Source: Myxococcales bacterium (GTDB lineage Bacteria > Myxococcota_A > Bradymonadia > UBA7976 > UBA1532). From it: a stretch of 64,000 nt of DNA. The notes beneath the pieces are model-generated. The model was given only the letters and a program-made list of their open reading frames with translations, was not told the origin of the DNA and did not search any database. A program made the position numbers and the translations under genes. Shown here in pieces: positions 29,775 to 38,450 of the stretch. Position 1 is the first letter of the stretch. Each line of letters starts with the position of its first letter. The stretch covers positions 124,001 through 188,000 of the forward strand of contig JACKDN010000003.1 in the NCBI GenBank assembly GCA_020633465.1, written 5' to 3'.

Positions 29775-31229
29775 ATGAACGCGGTGGGACGAGCCATGGA
29801 GACGACGGGGGCGGCGCCGACGCGGGTGCTGGTGGTCGACGACGAGGAGCAGATCCGCCGCGCGTGGCGGTGGATGCTGCCCCAGGACGAGTTCCTCGTG
29901 GCGGCCGCCGGCGACGCCGAGCAGGCGCTCGAGGTGCTGCGCGCCGAGCGCATCGACCTGGTGATCAGCGACGTGACGATGCCCGGCATCGACGGCATGC
30001 GGCTGCTCGAGCGGATCAAGAAGACGCGGCCGGGCATCGAGGTCATCCTGATGACCGGCTACGGCAGCATCCAGCAGGCCGTCGAGGCCATCCACGCGGG
30101 CGCCTTCGATTACCTGACCAAGCCCTTCAATGATCTCGACGACTGCCTGAAGAAGGTGCGACAGGCGTCGGCCGTGAAGCGGCTGCGCGACGAGAACCTG
30201 GCGCTGCGTCAGCAGGTGGACGCCTCGCCCGACTCGGCGCTGCTCGACACGCGCAGCCCGGCGATGCGTCCGGTGCTCGCCCGGGTGGCGCAGGTGGCCA
30301 AGGTGGACAGCGGCGTGCTGATCACCGGGCCGACCGGGGTGGGCAAGGGCATCCTGGCGCGCGCCATCCACGAGCGCAGCGGGCGGCGGTCGGCGCCCTT
30401 CGTGCAGGTCGACTGCGGCGCCATCCCGGCGACCCTGATCGAGAGCGAGCTGTTCGGGCACAAGAAGGGCGCCTTCACCGGCGCGGTCAGCGACAAGGTG
30501 GGGCTGTTCGAGCAGGGCAACGGCGGCACCGTGTTCCTCGACGAGATCGGCAACATGCCGCTCGACCTGCAGACGCGGCTGCTGAAGGTGCTGCAGGACG
30601 GGCGCGTGCGGCCGGTCGGCGGCGACCGCGACGTCCGGGTGGACGTCCGGGTGATCAGCGCCACCCACGTCGATCTACAGGCCGCGATCGACGCCGGCAG
30701 CTTCCGCAGCGACCTGTACTACCGCTTGAACGTGGTGCACATCGACGTGCCGCCCCTGGCCGACCGGCGCGAGGACGTGCCCGCGCTGGCCTACCACTTC
30801 CTGGCGCGCCACGCGGCGCGGCTGGGCCTCGAGGTGCACACGGTGTCGGCCGAGTGCATGGACGTGCTGAAGCGCCACGCGTGGTCCGGCAACGTGCGCG
30901 AGCTCGAGAACGTGATCGAGGCGGCGCTGGTGTTCGCGAAGGGCGAGGAGCTGGGCATCGCGGATCTGCCCGAGGCGGTGGTCGAGGCGGCGCGCAGCGC
31001 CGATCCCGACGCGCTCGACCTGAGCGACGTCGACCTCGACCTGCCCTTCCGCGAGGCGATCGACGCGGCCGACAAGGCCTTCCGCACCCGCTACCTGCGC
31101 GGCGTGATGGATCGCTACCGCAGCGTGTCGGCCGCCGCCCGCCACGCGCAGATGGATCGCGCGAACTTCCGGCGCATGCTGCGCCGCTACGACATCACCG
31201 ACTACCCGAAGGGTGGCGAGGCCGGCTGA
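29775..31229 (+). CDS. sigma-54-dependent response regulator (NtrC family)
   Basis: A 484-residue enhancer-binding activator. The receiver has Asp66 in Val-Ile-Ser-Asp-Val-Thr-Met-Pro. The AAA+ domain has Walker A Gly-Pro-Thr-Gly-Val-Gly-Lys-Gly (a variant of GETGTGKE), the sigma-54 contact loop GAFTGA and Walker B Val-Phe-Leu-Asp-Glu-Ile. A C-terminal Fis-type helix-turn-helix ends Arg-Ala-Asn-Phe-Arg-Arg-Met-Leu-Arg-Arg. ATG at 29775 is preferred over TTG 29760 because of the GAGGGG upstream. The cognate kinase is the gene just before. Target promoters are unknown; I saw no clear -24/-12 site in the window. Confidence 0.9.
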   Translation: MNAVGRAMETTGAAPTRVLVVDDEEQIRRAWRWMLPQDEFLVAAAGDAEQALEVLRAERIDLVISDVTMPGIDGMRLLERIKKTRPGIEVILMTGYGSIQQAVEAIHAGAFDYLTKPFNDLDDCLKKVRQASAVKRLRDENLALRQQVDASPDSALLDTRSPAMRPVLARVAQVAKVDSGVLITGPTGVGKGILARAIHERSGRRSAPFVQVDCGAIPATLIESELFGHKKGAFTGAVSDKVGLFEQGNGGTVFLDEIGNMPLDLQTRLLKVLQDGRVRPVGGDRDVRVDVRVISATHVDLQAAIDAGSFRSDLYYRLNVVHIDVPPLADRREDVPALAYHFLARHAARLGLEVHTVSAECMDVLKRHAWSGNVRELENVIEAALVFAKGEELGIADLPEAVVEAARSADPDALDLSDVDLDLPFREAIDAADKAFRTRYLRGVMDRYRSVSAAARHAQMDRANFRRMLRRYDITDYPKGGEAG

Positions 31230-31241
31230 CCGGGATCAGCC

Positions 31242-31733
31242 TCAATCCCGGTGGTAGGGCGTCCCGGCCAGGATGCTGGCGGCGCGGTACAGCTGCTCGG
31301 CCAGCACCAGCCGCGCCAGCTCGTGCGCCATGGTGCCCGGGCCCAGCGCCCACACGCGGTCGGCCTGATCGCGCAGCGCCGGGTCGAGCCCGTCGGGTCC
31401 CCCGATGACGAAGGCCACGGCCGGCACGGCGCGCACCTGCTGCGTCTCGAGCCAGCCGGCGAAGTCGCGGGACGTCCAGGTGCGCCCGCGCTCGTCGAGC
31501 GCCACGACGGTGCAGTTGGGGGGCAGGGCGGCGCGGATGTTCGCCGCCTCCTCGGCCTTCCAGCGCTCGGCATCGCCGCCCTTGCCGCCCTTGCCGCCCT
31601 TGCCACGCTGGGCGTCGCGCACCTCGACCACCTCGACGGGCAGCAGGCGGCCGGCGCGTTGGAAGAAGTCGGCGCAGCCGAGGCGGGCGTAGTCGGCCTT
31701 CAGGCGGCCGACCGCGACCACCAGCAGCTTCAC
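31242..31733 (-). CDS. rlmH: 23S rRNA (pseudouridine1915-N3)-methyltransferase RlmH
   Basis: RlmH (YbeA) methylates pseudouridine 1915 of 23S rRNA using SAM. The 163-residue SPOUT protein has the N-terminal Met-Lys-Leu-Leu-Val-Val-Ala-Val-Gly, the SAM-knot Phe-Val-Ile-Gly-Gly-Pro-Asp-Gly-Leu and the C-terminal Leu-Ala-Glu-Gln-Leu-Tyr-Arg-Ala with Pro-Tyr-His. A Lys-Gly-Gly tripeptide repeat near residues 45-54 is encoded by three 9-bp repeats. The order proA-rsfS-rlmH is common and places it last in the operon. Confidence 0.95.
   Translation of the reverse strand: MKLLVVAVGRLKADYARLGCADFFQRAGRLLPVEVVEVRDAQRGKGGKGGKGGDAERWKAEEAANIRAALPPNCTVVALDERGRTWTSRDFAGWLETQQVRAVPAVAFVIGGPDGLDPALRDQADRVWALGPGTMAHELARLVLAEQLYRAASILAGTPYHRD
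31576..31602. repeat. 9-bp tandem repeat (three copies) inside rlmH
   Basis: CCGCCCTTG is repeated three times perfectly. Read on the minus strand it encodes consecutive Lys-Gly-Gly units in a surface-loop region of RlmH. Being a multiple of three, copy-number change would not shift the frame. Confidence 0.85.
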
Positions 31734-31736
31734 GGC

Positions 31737-32108
31737 TCAGCCCGCGGCGGGGGACGCGGCGGGCTCGTAGGCCACCTGCGGCGCGTCGCGCCACAGGCCC
31801 TCGAGATCGTAGAAGTCGCGCTCGTCCTGGCGGAAGACGTGGGCCACCACGTCGCCGTAATCGAGGATGACCCAGCTGCTGCGCTCGGCCCCCTCGCTGC
31901 CCAGGGGCCGCACGCGGTGATCGGTGCGCAGCTTGCGCACCACCTGATCGGCGATCGCCTTCACCTGCCGATCGCTGCGGCCGGTGCAGATCACGAAGTA
32001 CGAGGTGTAGCCGACCAGCTTCTCCACCTCGAGGATGACGATGTCCTCGGCCTTCTTGTCGGCGAGGGCGTCGGCGATGGCTTCGGCGAGCCGAAGGGCG
32101 TCTTCCAT
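31737..32108 (-). CDS. rsfS: ribosomal silencing factor RsfS
   Basis: RsfS binds L14 and blocks subunit joining when nutrients are scarce. The 123-residue product shows Ala-Asp-Lys-Lys-Ala-Glu-Asp-Ile-Val, Thr-Ser-Tyr-Phe-Val-Ile-Cys-Thr-Gly-Arg-Ser-Asp-Arg-Gln-Val, and Trp-Val-Ile-Leu-Asp-Tyr-Gly-Asp-Val-Val-Ala-His-Val-Phe, all diagnostic. ATG at 32108, five bases after the proA stop; rlmH starts three bases after its stop. One operon. Confidence 0.95.
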   Translation of the reverse strand: MEDALRLAEAIADALADKKAEDIVILEVEKLVGYTSYFVICTGRSDRQVKAIADQVVRKLRTDHRVRPLGSEGAERSSWVILDYGDVVAHVFRQDERDFYDLEGLWRDAPQVAYEPAASPAAG

Positions 32109-32113
32109 GCGGT

Positions 32114-33367
32114 TCAGTTCCTCGTCTGACCGGTGCCGCGCAGCACGTACTTGCGCGTGGTCAGATCGACCGCGCCCATCGGCCCGTAGGCGTGCAGGCG
32201 GCTGGTGCTGATGCCGATCTCGGCACCGAGGCCCAGCTGCCCGCCGTCGGCGAAGCGGGTGGACGCGTTGGCGATGACGACCGAGCTGGGCACCTCCTCG
32301 AGGAAGCGCTGCACGGTCGAGTAGTTCTCCGAGACGATCGACTCGGTGTGGTTGCTGCCGTAGGTGGCGATGTGATCCATCGCGGCGTCCAGATCGGGCA
32401 CGACGCGGATGGCGAGCACCAGATCGAGGTACTCGGCGTGGTAGTCGTCCTCGGTGGCCGGCTGGGCGTCGATGATCGCCCGGGTGGCTTCGCAGCCGCG
32501 AAGCTCGACCCCGGCGTCGGCGAAGCGGGCGGCCATCGGGGGCAGGAAGTCCGCGGCGATCTCCTCGTGCACCAGCAGCGTCTCCATGGCGTTGCAGACC
32601 CCGGGACGCTGGACCTTGGCATTGTAGCAGATGGCCAGGGCCTTCTCGGGGTCGGCCGCCCGGTCGACGAAGACGTGGCAGACGCCCTTGTAGTGCTGGA
32701 TGACCGGGACGCGCGCGTTCTCGGTGACGAAGCGGATGAGCGCCTCGCCGCCGCGCGGGATGACCAGGTCGAGGTACTTGTCGGCGTGCAGCATCGCCAG
32801 GATCCACTGGCGATCGGTCGACGGCAGCGCCATCAGCGCGTCCTGGGGCAGCCCGGCGCTGGCCGCGGCGTCGCGCAGCACCGCCAGGATGGCGGCGTTC
32901 GAGTGCTGGGCCTCGCTGCCGCCGCGCAGGAAGACGACGTTGCCGCTCTTGATGCACAGGGCGGCCGCGTCGGCGGTCACGTTGGGCCGCGCCTCGTAGA
33001 CGATGCCGATCACGCCGAGCGGAATGCGCATCTGGGCCACGCGCAGGCCGTTGGGGCGGACGCGCTCGCCGAGCACCTCGCCGACGGGATCGGGCTGGGC
33101 GGCCACCTCGCGCAGGCCCGCCGCCATGGCCGCGACGCGCGCGGCGTCCAGCTTCAGGCGATCGCGCAGGGCGCCGGTGACGCCGCGGTTGTCGGCGGCC
33201 TCGAGATCGCGCGCGTTGGCGACCAGCAGGTCGTTCGTCGCGGCCTCGAGGGCGTCGGCCATGGCCAGAAGCGCGGCGTCGCGCACGCGCCCGGGGGCGC
33301 GGGCGACCTCGCGGGCGGCGCGGCGGGCGCGCTGGCCCAGGACCGCCATCTCGTGGTCGTGATTCAT
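32114..33367 (-). CDS. proA: gamma-glutamyl phosphate reductase
   Basis: ProA reduces gamma-glutamyl phosphate to the semialdehyde with NADPH, the second step of proline synthesis after ProB (15779-16891). The 417-residue aldehyde-dehydrogenase-fold protein has the catalytic cysteine in Gln-Arg-Pro-Gly-Val-Cys-Asn-Ala, Leu-Arg-Gly-Gly-Ser-Glu-Ala, and the C-terminal Arg-Leu-His-Ala-Tyr-Gly-Pro-Met-Gly. ATG at 33367. It leads the operon with rsfS and rlmH. On the minus strand TTGCCA, 17 bases and TACCGG lie directly before the ATG, a possible leaderless promoter. Confidence 0.95.
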   Translation of the reverse strand: MNHDHEMAVLGQRARRAAREVARAPGRVRDAALLAMADALEAATNDLLVANARDLEAADNRGVTGALRDRLKLDAARVAAMAAGLREVAAQPDPVGEVLGERVRPNGLRVAQMRIPLGVIGIVYEARPNVTADAAALCIKSGNVVFLRGGSEAQHSNAAILAVLRDAAASAGLPQDALMALPSTDRQWILAMLHADKYLDLVIPRGGEALIRFVTENARVPVIQHYKGVCHVFVDRAADPEKALAICYNAKVQRPGVCNAMETLLVHEEIAADFLPPMAARFADAGVELRGCEATRAIIDAQPATEDDYHAEYLDLVLAIRVVPDLDAAMDHIATYGSNHTESIVSENYSTVQRFLEEVPSSVVIANASTRFADGGQLGLGAEIGISTSRLHAYGPMGAVDLTTRKYVLRGTGQTRN

Positions 33368-33396
33368 GGGGGCTCCGGTAGCACCGTCGGCAGGAG

Positions 33397-33424
33397 TTGG
33401 CAATACCGCGGGCTCTGCTACGAT
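33397..33424 (+). promoter_or_regulatory. predicted promoter of the Gly/Pro-repeat lipoprotein gene
   Basis: TTGGCA (33397-33402), 16 bases, TACGAT (33419-33424). The -10 ends only seven bases before the ATG at 33432, so a transcript would start at or next to the start codon (leaderless). The gap with divergent proA is just 64 bases. Confidence 0.45.
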
Positions 33425-33431
33425 GCCGGGA

Positions 33432-34504
33432 ATGAAGGCAAGACTCAGCTGTGGCGTGGTCCTGGTGCTCTCGCTGGTCGCGTGCTCGGACGCAGACGAC
33501 GGCGAGCTCAGCAGCGGGCAGATGGGGACCGTGGACGCCGGCGCGGGGGGTGAGGGCGGCTTGGTCCTCCCGGGCCTCGGCGGCGAGGCGGGGTTCGGTG
33601 GCGAGCCGGGCGTCGGCGGCACGCCGGACGTCGGCGGCGCGCCTGGGCCTGGCGGGGCGCCTGGCCCCTGGGGCGCGCCCGGCCTGGCGGCGAGCCTGGC
33701 CCCGGCGGCGCGCCCGGCATGGGCGGCGATCCGGGCCCGGGCGGCATGCCCGGCATGGGCGGCGCGCCCGGCGACGGCGGCATGCCCGGCTTCGGGGGCG
33801 CGCCCGGTGACCCCCTGGTCGCGTCGATCTCGTTGAGCGAGACGCCGCAGGCCGACGAGGGCTCGGCGGCGGTCAGCATCGGCCCCCCGGTCGAGATCGG
33901 CGAGGATCCCGGCTGCGTCGCCGTCCGCGTCGATCCCGACGAGATGCCCGCGGTGGTGCCCAGCCTCGACGGCGGCGCGATCACCGTGCGGGGCCTCAAC
34001 GGCGGCGACCGCGTCTTCACCCTGCAGGGCGACACCTACGCGCCCGACGCCCGCATCGGCGCCGACGTCTTCGGCGACGGCGCGATGCTGGGCGCCACGG
34101 GCGCCGGCGGGCCCGCCTTCCCCGCCTTCGACGTCACCGTCACCGCCCCTCGCGCGGTGCAGATCGCCTCCCCCCAGGCCTTCTTCAGCCACTCCGCCGG
34201 CGGCGATCTCGAGGTGCGCTGGGCCCCCGGCGAGGCCGAGAGCGTGCTCTTGACCGTCTTCCCGGTGCAGCCGATCACCAACCAGCCCGACGACGGCGAC
34301 TGGGTGTTCTGCGGCACCACCGACACCGGCAGCTTCAGCATCCCGGGCAACCTGCTCGGTCCGCTGGTCTCGAACCCGGTGCTCGGCTCGACCGTCGTCA
34401 TCGGCGTCACCCGCACCCGCTTCGCCTTCGCCGACGCCGGGCCGCACCAGGCGGTCATCAGCGCGTTGACCAGCAGCGGCGTGGTCGGCACCCTTCGGCG
34501 CTGA
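33432..34504 (+). pseudogene. lipoprotein with Gly/Pro-rich repeats, interrupted by a frameshift
   Basis: The first reading frame encodes a lipoprotein signal (lipobox Leu-Val-Ala-Cys) and a Gly-Gly-x-Pro-Gly repeat region. At about 33683 the repeat continues seamlessly in another frame (open to 34504), giving more Gly-Gly-Ala-Pro-Gly units and a 230-residue beta-rich domain. Restoring one C near 33683 would join both into about 358 residues with an unbroken repeat. The first frame alone runs on to 33836 as an Ala/Arg shadow. Either a real one-base deletion in the GC-rich repeat, slippage-prone phase variation, or a sequencing error. The role of the C-terminal domain is unknown; two Cys-rich motifs are absent. 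Confidence 0.7.
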
Positions 34505-34526
34505 TCGACTCCCCGGGGGGCGCCGC

Positions 34527-35483
34527 ATGGAGGCCCAGACCGACGGCCGCGCCTGGCGCGCGGTGCAGGACGACCTCGACCGCATCCTGACGGTGACCCG
34601 CGATCCCGCGGGGCGACGGTACGCGGCGCGGCTGCATCATCGGGCGGCCGTCGTGCGGCTGCGGCGCGCGCTCAGCGAGGCGGGGGCGCCGGCCGAGGGG
34701 GCGTTGGACGGGCTGGACGCCGAGCTCGAGGGCCTGAGCGCGACGCCCACGCTGGCGACGCTGGCGCCGGCCGCGTCGGCCGAGGCGCTGGGCCGCCTGC
34801 AGCAGGCCCTGGCGGCGGACGCGGGGCACCTGCCCAGCCTGCGCGCCGCCGCGGCGCTGGCCACGGCCGGCGGGCGCTGGCGCGAGGCGGTCGCGTGGCT
34901 CGAGCGCCTGGCGCGGATCGGCGCGCAGGCGCCCTGGGTGCCCGCGGTGCAGGCGCGCGTGGCCGACGTGTGCTGGCACGAGCTGGGCGACGCCGCGGCC
35001 GCGCGCGACGCCCTGGCCGCGGCCGTGCAGCAGGGGGGCGACGATCCCGCGCTGCTCGACCGGCTGCTGAAGCTCGAGCTCGAGCTCGAGCACTGGGACG
35101 CCGCCGTCGATCTCTGCTATCGGCTGATGCGGGTCGTCGAGGCCGATCGCGCGGATCTGCGGGTCACCTACCGCCTGACGCTGGGCGAGATTCACGTCTA
35201 CGGCGTGCGCCGCCCGGCGGCCGCGTTGCTGCACTACCTCGAGGCGGTGCGGCTGCTGCCCGCCTACGCGCTGACCTACACGCTGCTGCAGGAGCTGGTC
35301 GAGGCGCAGGGCTGGCGGGCCCTGGCCGACGAGCTGGCGCGGCTGCCCGACGACGAGGTGGCGCCCCTGCGCGCGCTCATCGACGCGCTGGGTGAGGCGC
35401 TCGCGGCCAACGAGGCGGTGGACGAGGCGCTGGGCGTCTTCCGCGCCGCGGCGATCAGATCCGGAAGCGGGACTGCTGCTTGA
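34527..35483 (+). CDS. TPR-like helical repeat protein
   Basis: A 318-residue soluble protein made of paired Ala/Leu-rich helices of TPR type (for example Leu-Gly-Arg-Leu-Gln-Gln-Ala-Leu, Trp-Arg-Glu-Ala-Val-Ala-Trp-Leu-Glu-Arg and Leu-Glu-His-Trp-Asp-Ala-Ala-Val-Asp-Leu). It has no signal peptide and no catalytic motif. It lies 22 bases after the frameshifted lipoprotein gene. The last 29 bases overlap the end of the convergent kinase gene, so the C-terminal ten residues share DNA with its tail. Function unknown, probably a scaffold. Confidence 0.6.
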   Translation: MEAQTDGRAWRAVQDDLDRILTVTRDPAGRRYAARLHHRAAVVRLRRALSEAGAPAEGALDGLDAELEGLSATPTLATLAPAASAEALGRLQQALAADAGHLPSLRAAAALATAGGRWREAVAWLERLARIGAQAPWVPAVQARVADVCWHELGDAAAARDALAAAVQQGGDDPALLDRLLKLELELEHWDAAVDLCYRLMRVVEADRADLRVTYRLTLGEIHVYGVRRPAAALLHYLEAVRLLPAYALTYTLLQELVEAQGWRALADELARLPDDEVAPLRALIDALGEALAANEAVDEALGVFRAAAIRSGSGTAA

Positions 35484-37521
35484 CCACCATCGGCTGACCT
35501 TGCGCCCCGCGCGGCAGCTCGATGACGAAGGTGGTGCCCTCGCCCTCGCGCACCTCGACCTGCAGCGTCCCGCCGTGCGTCTCGATGATGTTGTACGAGA
35601 TGGCCAGCCCCAGGCCGGTGCCCTCGCCGATGTCCTTGGTGGTGAAGAAGGGGTCGAAGATCTTGTCGACGATGGCCTCGGGGATGCCCCCGCAGTCGTC
35701 GACGAAGCGCAGGCGCACTCGCCCGTCGGGCAGATCGCGGGCCTCGATGCGCAGCTTGCCCCAGCCGTCGGCCGCCTGCGCGGCGTTGACGATCAGGTTC
35801 ATGAACACCTGCTCGAGCTGGTTGCCCAGGCAGACGATCGGGGCGACGTCCGCGTAGTCCTTCTCGAGCTCGAGGCTGTACTTCCACTTGCCCTGCGTCA
35901 GCAGCGCGGCGTTGTCGAGCAGCTCGCGCAGATCGGCCTGCTGGGCCTTCTGGGTGTCGGGGTGGGCGAAGGTCTTGAGGCCGGCGACGATCTTCTCGAC
36001 CCGCTCGACCCCCTCGACCATCTCCTCGACCATGCGCGGGGCGTCCTCGCGCAGCCCGTCGACGTCGACCTCCTCTTCGACGCTGCGGGCCCGCGCCACC
36101 GTGCCCTGGGCCAGGGCCGCGGCCCGCCAGGCGTCGACGACGTCGAACAGGTCGCCCATGAAGCCGCCGGCGCTGCGGATGTTCGCCTTCACGAAGCCGA
36201 TGGGGTTGTTGATCTCGTGCGCGACCCCGGCGGCCAGCACACCCAGGCTGGCCATCTTCTCGGCGCTCACCAGGCGGCGCTCCATCACGTGGCGCGCCGT
36301 CACGTCGTGCATGAACAGCAGGAAGCGCTGGCGGTCGGCGTCGTCGAAGGGCGTCAGCCGGACGTCGAAGACGCGATCGCCCAGGTGCCAGGCCGCGAAC
36401 TCCTGGGTGTCCTGCGCGCCGCCGGCGATCACGTCGGCCAGCAGGTGCGCGTGCGCCGGGCCGTCGCTGCCCAGCCGCTCGGCCAGGGCCCCCTCGGCCC
36501 CGCCGAAGGCGCGCTCGAACGCCTGGTTGGCGGCCACGACGCGCAGGCCGCGGTCGACCACCACCAGGGGATCGGCCAGCGTGTCCAGCACCCGCTGGGT
36601 GAAGGCCCGCTCCGACCGCAGGTTGGTCATCAGCTGCGCGTTCTCGAGCAGGAAGCCCGCGTGCCCCATCAGCGCCGCGACGAAGTCGATGTCGCGGCGC
36701 GAGTACGGGCGGTTGTCGTCGCGATCGGTGACGTTCACGACGCCGACCACCTCGCCCTTCACCAGGATGGGCACGGTGAGCGACATGGCGGGCGGCGCGC
36801 CGTGATCGGCGTCCGGCACGAAGGCGGTCAGATCGGTCGAGCCGCGGGCGCGCGAGTGGTCGTCGATGTACAGCGGCTTGCCCAGCCGGGCGCAGGTGCC
36901 GGCGATGCCCTCGCCGATGCGCGGGCGCGCGACCGCCATCACCTGGGCCGAGATGCCCACGGCGGCGCGCATCACCAGCACGCCCGCGCCGTGATCCACC
37001 TGCAGCAGCGACACCCGGCGGCTGTGCAGCTCGCGCGCGATGATGTGCACCAGCTGCTGAAAGGTCTCGCGCTCGTCGTGCATCGTGGCGAGCAGGTGCG
37101 AGGCGACCCCGAAGGCCCGCTGCCGTCGCTCGGGCGCGGCGTTGTCGGCGGCCGGCGCGCCCAGCGAGGCGATGACCGCCCGCATGCGGCGGGGCGCCAT
37201 CACGTGGGACGCGTCGGTGGCGAAGGTCACCCCGACCTCGAGCAGATCGGCCTCGACCGGGCCGGTGAGATCGTCGACCAGCAGCAGCAGGCGGGCGTCG
37301 GCGCAGCGAGCGCGCAGGCTGGCCACGAACGTCAGCGCGTCGGCTGCGGCGACGCGGGCCACGATGGGATCGGCGTCGGTGGGCAGATCGTCCACCGCCG
37401 CCACCGAGGCGACGGGGGCGGCGTCGGCCAGCCAGCTGGGGTTCTGCGCGCCGATCCACCAGACGTTGAGCACGGGATCCGGGCGCGGGGTGACGAAGGC
37501 GGGCAGCGCGGGCAGTGTCAC
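35455..37521 (-). CDS. GAF-PAS sensor histidine kinase with N-terminal receiver-like region
   Basis: A 688-residue soluble kinase. Residues 1-115 look like a degenerate receiver without a clear phospho-acceptor pocket. A GAF domain spans about 140-310 and a PAS about 315-430. HisKA has Ala-His-Glu-Ile-Asn-Asn-Pro-Ile. An unusually long helical insert before the second helix carries an acidic segment. HATPase has Asn-Ala-Ala-Gln-Ala, Asp-Asp-Cys-Gly-Gly-Ile-Pro and Gly-Thr-Gly-Leu-Gly-Leu. GTG at 37521 is preferred since GGAGGAG lies just upstream; GTG 37545 is possible. No receiver gene is adjacent. Confidence 0.82.
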   Translation of the reverse strand: MTLPALPAFVTPRPDPVLNVWWIGAQNPSWLADAAPVASVAAVDDLPTDADPIVARVAAADALTFVASLRARCADARLLLLVDDLTGPVEADLLEVGVTFATDASHVMAPRRMRAVIASLGAPAADNAAPERRQRAFGVASHLLATMHDERETFQQLVHIIARELHSRRVSLLQVDHGAGVLVMRAAVGISAQVMAVARPRIGEGIAGTCARLGKPLYIDDHSRARGSTDLTAFVPDADHGAPPAMSLTVPILVKGEVVGVVNVTDRDDNRPYSRRDIDFVAALMGHAGFLLENAQLMTNLRSERAFTQRVLDTLADPLVVVDRGLRVVAANQAFERAFGGAEGALAERLGSDGPAHAHLLADVIAGGAQDTQEFAAWHLGDRVFDVRLTPFDDADRQRFLLFMHDVTARHVMERRLVSAEKMASLGVLAAGVAHEINNPIGFVKANIRSAGGFMGDLFDVVDAWRAAALAQGTVARARSVEEEVDVDGLREDAPRMVEEMVEGVERVEKIVAGLKTFAHPDTQKAQQADLRELLDNAALLTQGKWKYSLELEKDYADVAPIVCLGNQLEQVFMNLIVNAAQAADGWGKLRIEARDLPDGRVRLRFVDDCGGIPEAIVDKIFDPFFTTKDIGEGTGLGLAISYNIIETHGGTLQVEVREGEGTTFVIELPRGAQGQPMVVKQQSRFRI

Positions 37522-37641
37522 GTCTCCTCCGGGGCCGGCGATCACGGACGTCCTCGGAGAACGGCGCGCGTCGGGTCGGTTCTGGAGGGAAGGTCGCGCG
37601 GCACCCCCCGCGGGGCGGGCCGCTCGAGCCGCAGGGCGCGG

Positions 37642-38439
37642 CTACTTGCAGCGCTTCTTGGTCGCCGCCAGCTTCTTGCGCGCCGCCTTGGCCCGGTTCG
37701 AGCGGGGGTACTCGGCCAGCAGCGTCTCGAGGAAGGGCAGGGCGTCCTGACACCGGTTCAGCGCGACGAAGTTGTCGTGCATCAGCATCAGGGCGTCGTC
37801 CACCTTGTCGCCCTTGGCGTACTTCTGGCTGATGACCTGCAGCGTGCGGATCGAGTTCGTGTACTCGCCGCGCACGTACTGGCACTCGGCCAGCAGGTAC
37901 AGCGCGTTGTCCGCCCGGTCGTTGTCGGCGTAGTCGCGCGAGAAGGTCGCGAAGGCCCGGATGGCCTCCGGGCAGTCGTTGGCCTGCTTGCGCTCGTAGC
38001 CGTAGCGGTACAGATCGGCGGCGTTGTCGGGCAGGGCCGGCGCGCCGGGGGGCGCCTCGACCTCGGGCAGGCCGGTCGCCTTGGCCTGCTCGGCCTTGTG
38101 GCGGGCCTCTTCGAGCTCGCCCTTCAGCCGCGCGATCTCCTCGTTCAGCTTCTCGAGCTCGAGCGCGCTGTTGGCGCCCGCCGTCCGCAGGCGCTCGATC
38201 GCCTGGTTCAGGCTGGCCTCCATGGTGCTCAGCTGCGACGTGAGCCCCTGGAGCTCTTCCTGCGTGGCCGCGCGCTGCTTGCGCTGGTCCTCACGCATGG
38301 ACTCGATCTGACCTTGGAGGGCGACGACGTCGGCCTCCATCTCCTGACCTTTCCAGTAGGAGACGCAGCCGACCTGGCTGGCCGCGAGGGCGAGCAGCGC
38401 GAGGGCGCGCAGGGCGAAGGGGCGGGGGAGGCAGGCCAT
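37642..38439 (-). CDS. YbgF/CpoB-like Tol-Pal system lipoprotein
   Basis: A 265-residue protein: lipoprotein signal (lipobox Val-Gly-Cys, about residue 24), a coiled coil (about 30-130, heptads rich in Leu/Glu/Gln), a Pro-rich hinge, and a C-terminal TPR domain (about 150-265, Ala-Leu-Tyr-Leu-Leu-Ala-Glu and Tyr-Pro-Arg-Ser-Asn-Arg-Ala-Lys). This coiled-coil/TPR order is that of YbgF/CpoB, which couples outer-membrane constriction to peptidoglycan synthesis. ATG 38439 was chosen because it gives the signal; it lies 11 bases after the pal stop. A lipid anchor in place of a plain signal peptide is a variation on E. coli. Confidence 0.78.
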   Translation of the reverse strand: MACLPRPFALRALALLALAASQVGCVSYWKGQEMEADVVALQGQIESMREDQRKQRAATQEELQGLTSQLSTMEASLNQAIERLRTAGANSALELEKLNEEIARLKGELEEARHKAEQAKATGLPEVEAPPGAPALPDNAADLYRYGYERKQANDCPEAIRAFATFSRDYADNDRADNALYLLAECQYVRGEYTNSIRTLQVISQKYAKGDKVDDALMLMHDNFVALNRCQDALPFLETLLAEYPRSNRAKAARKKLAATKKRCK

Positions 38440-38450
38440 GGTGCGGCCGA

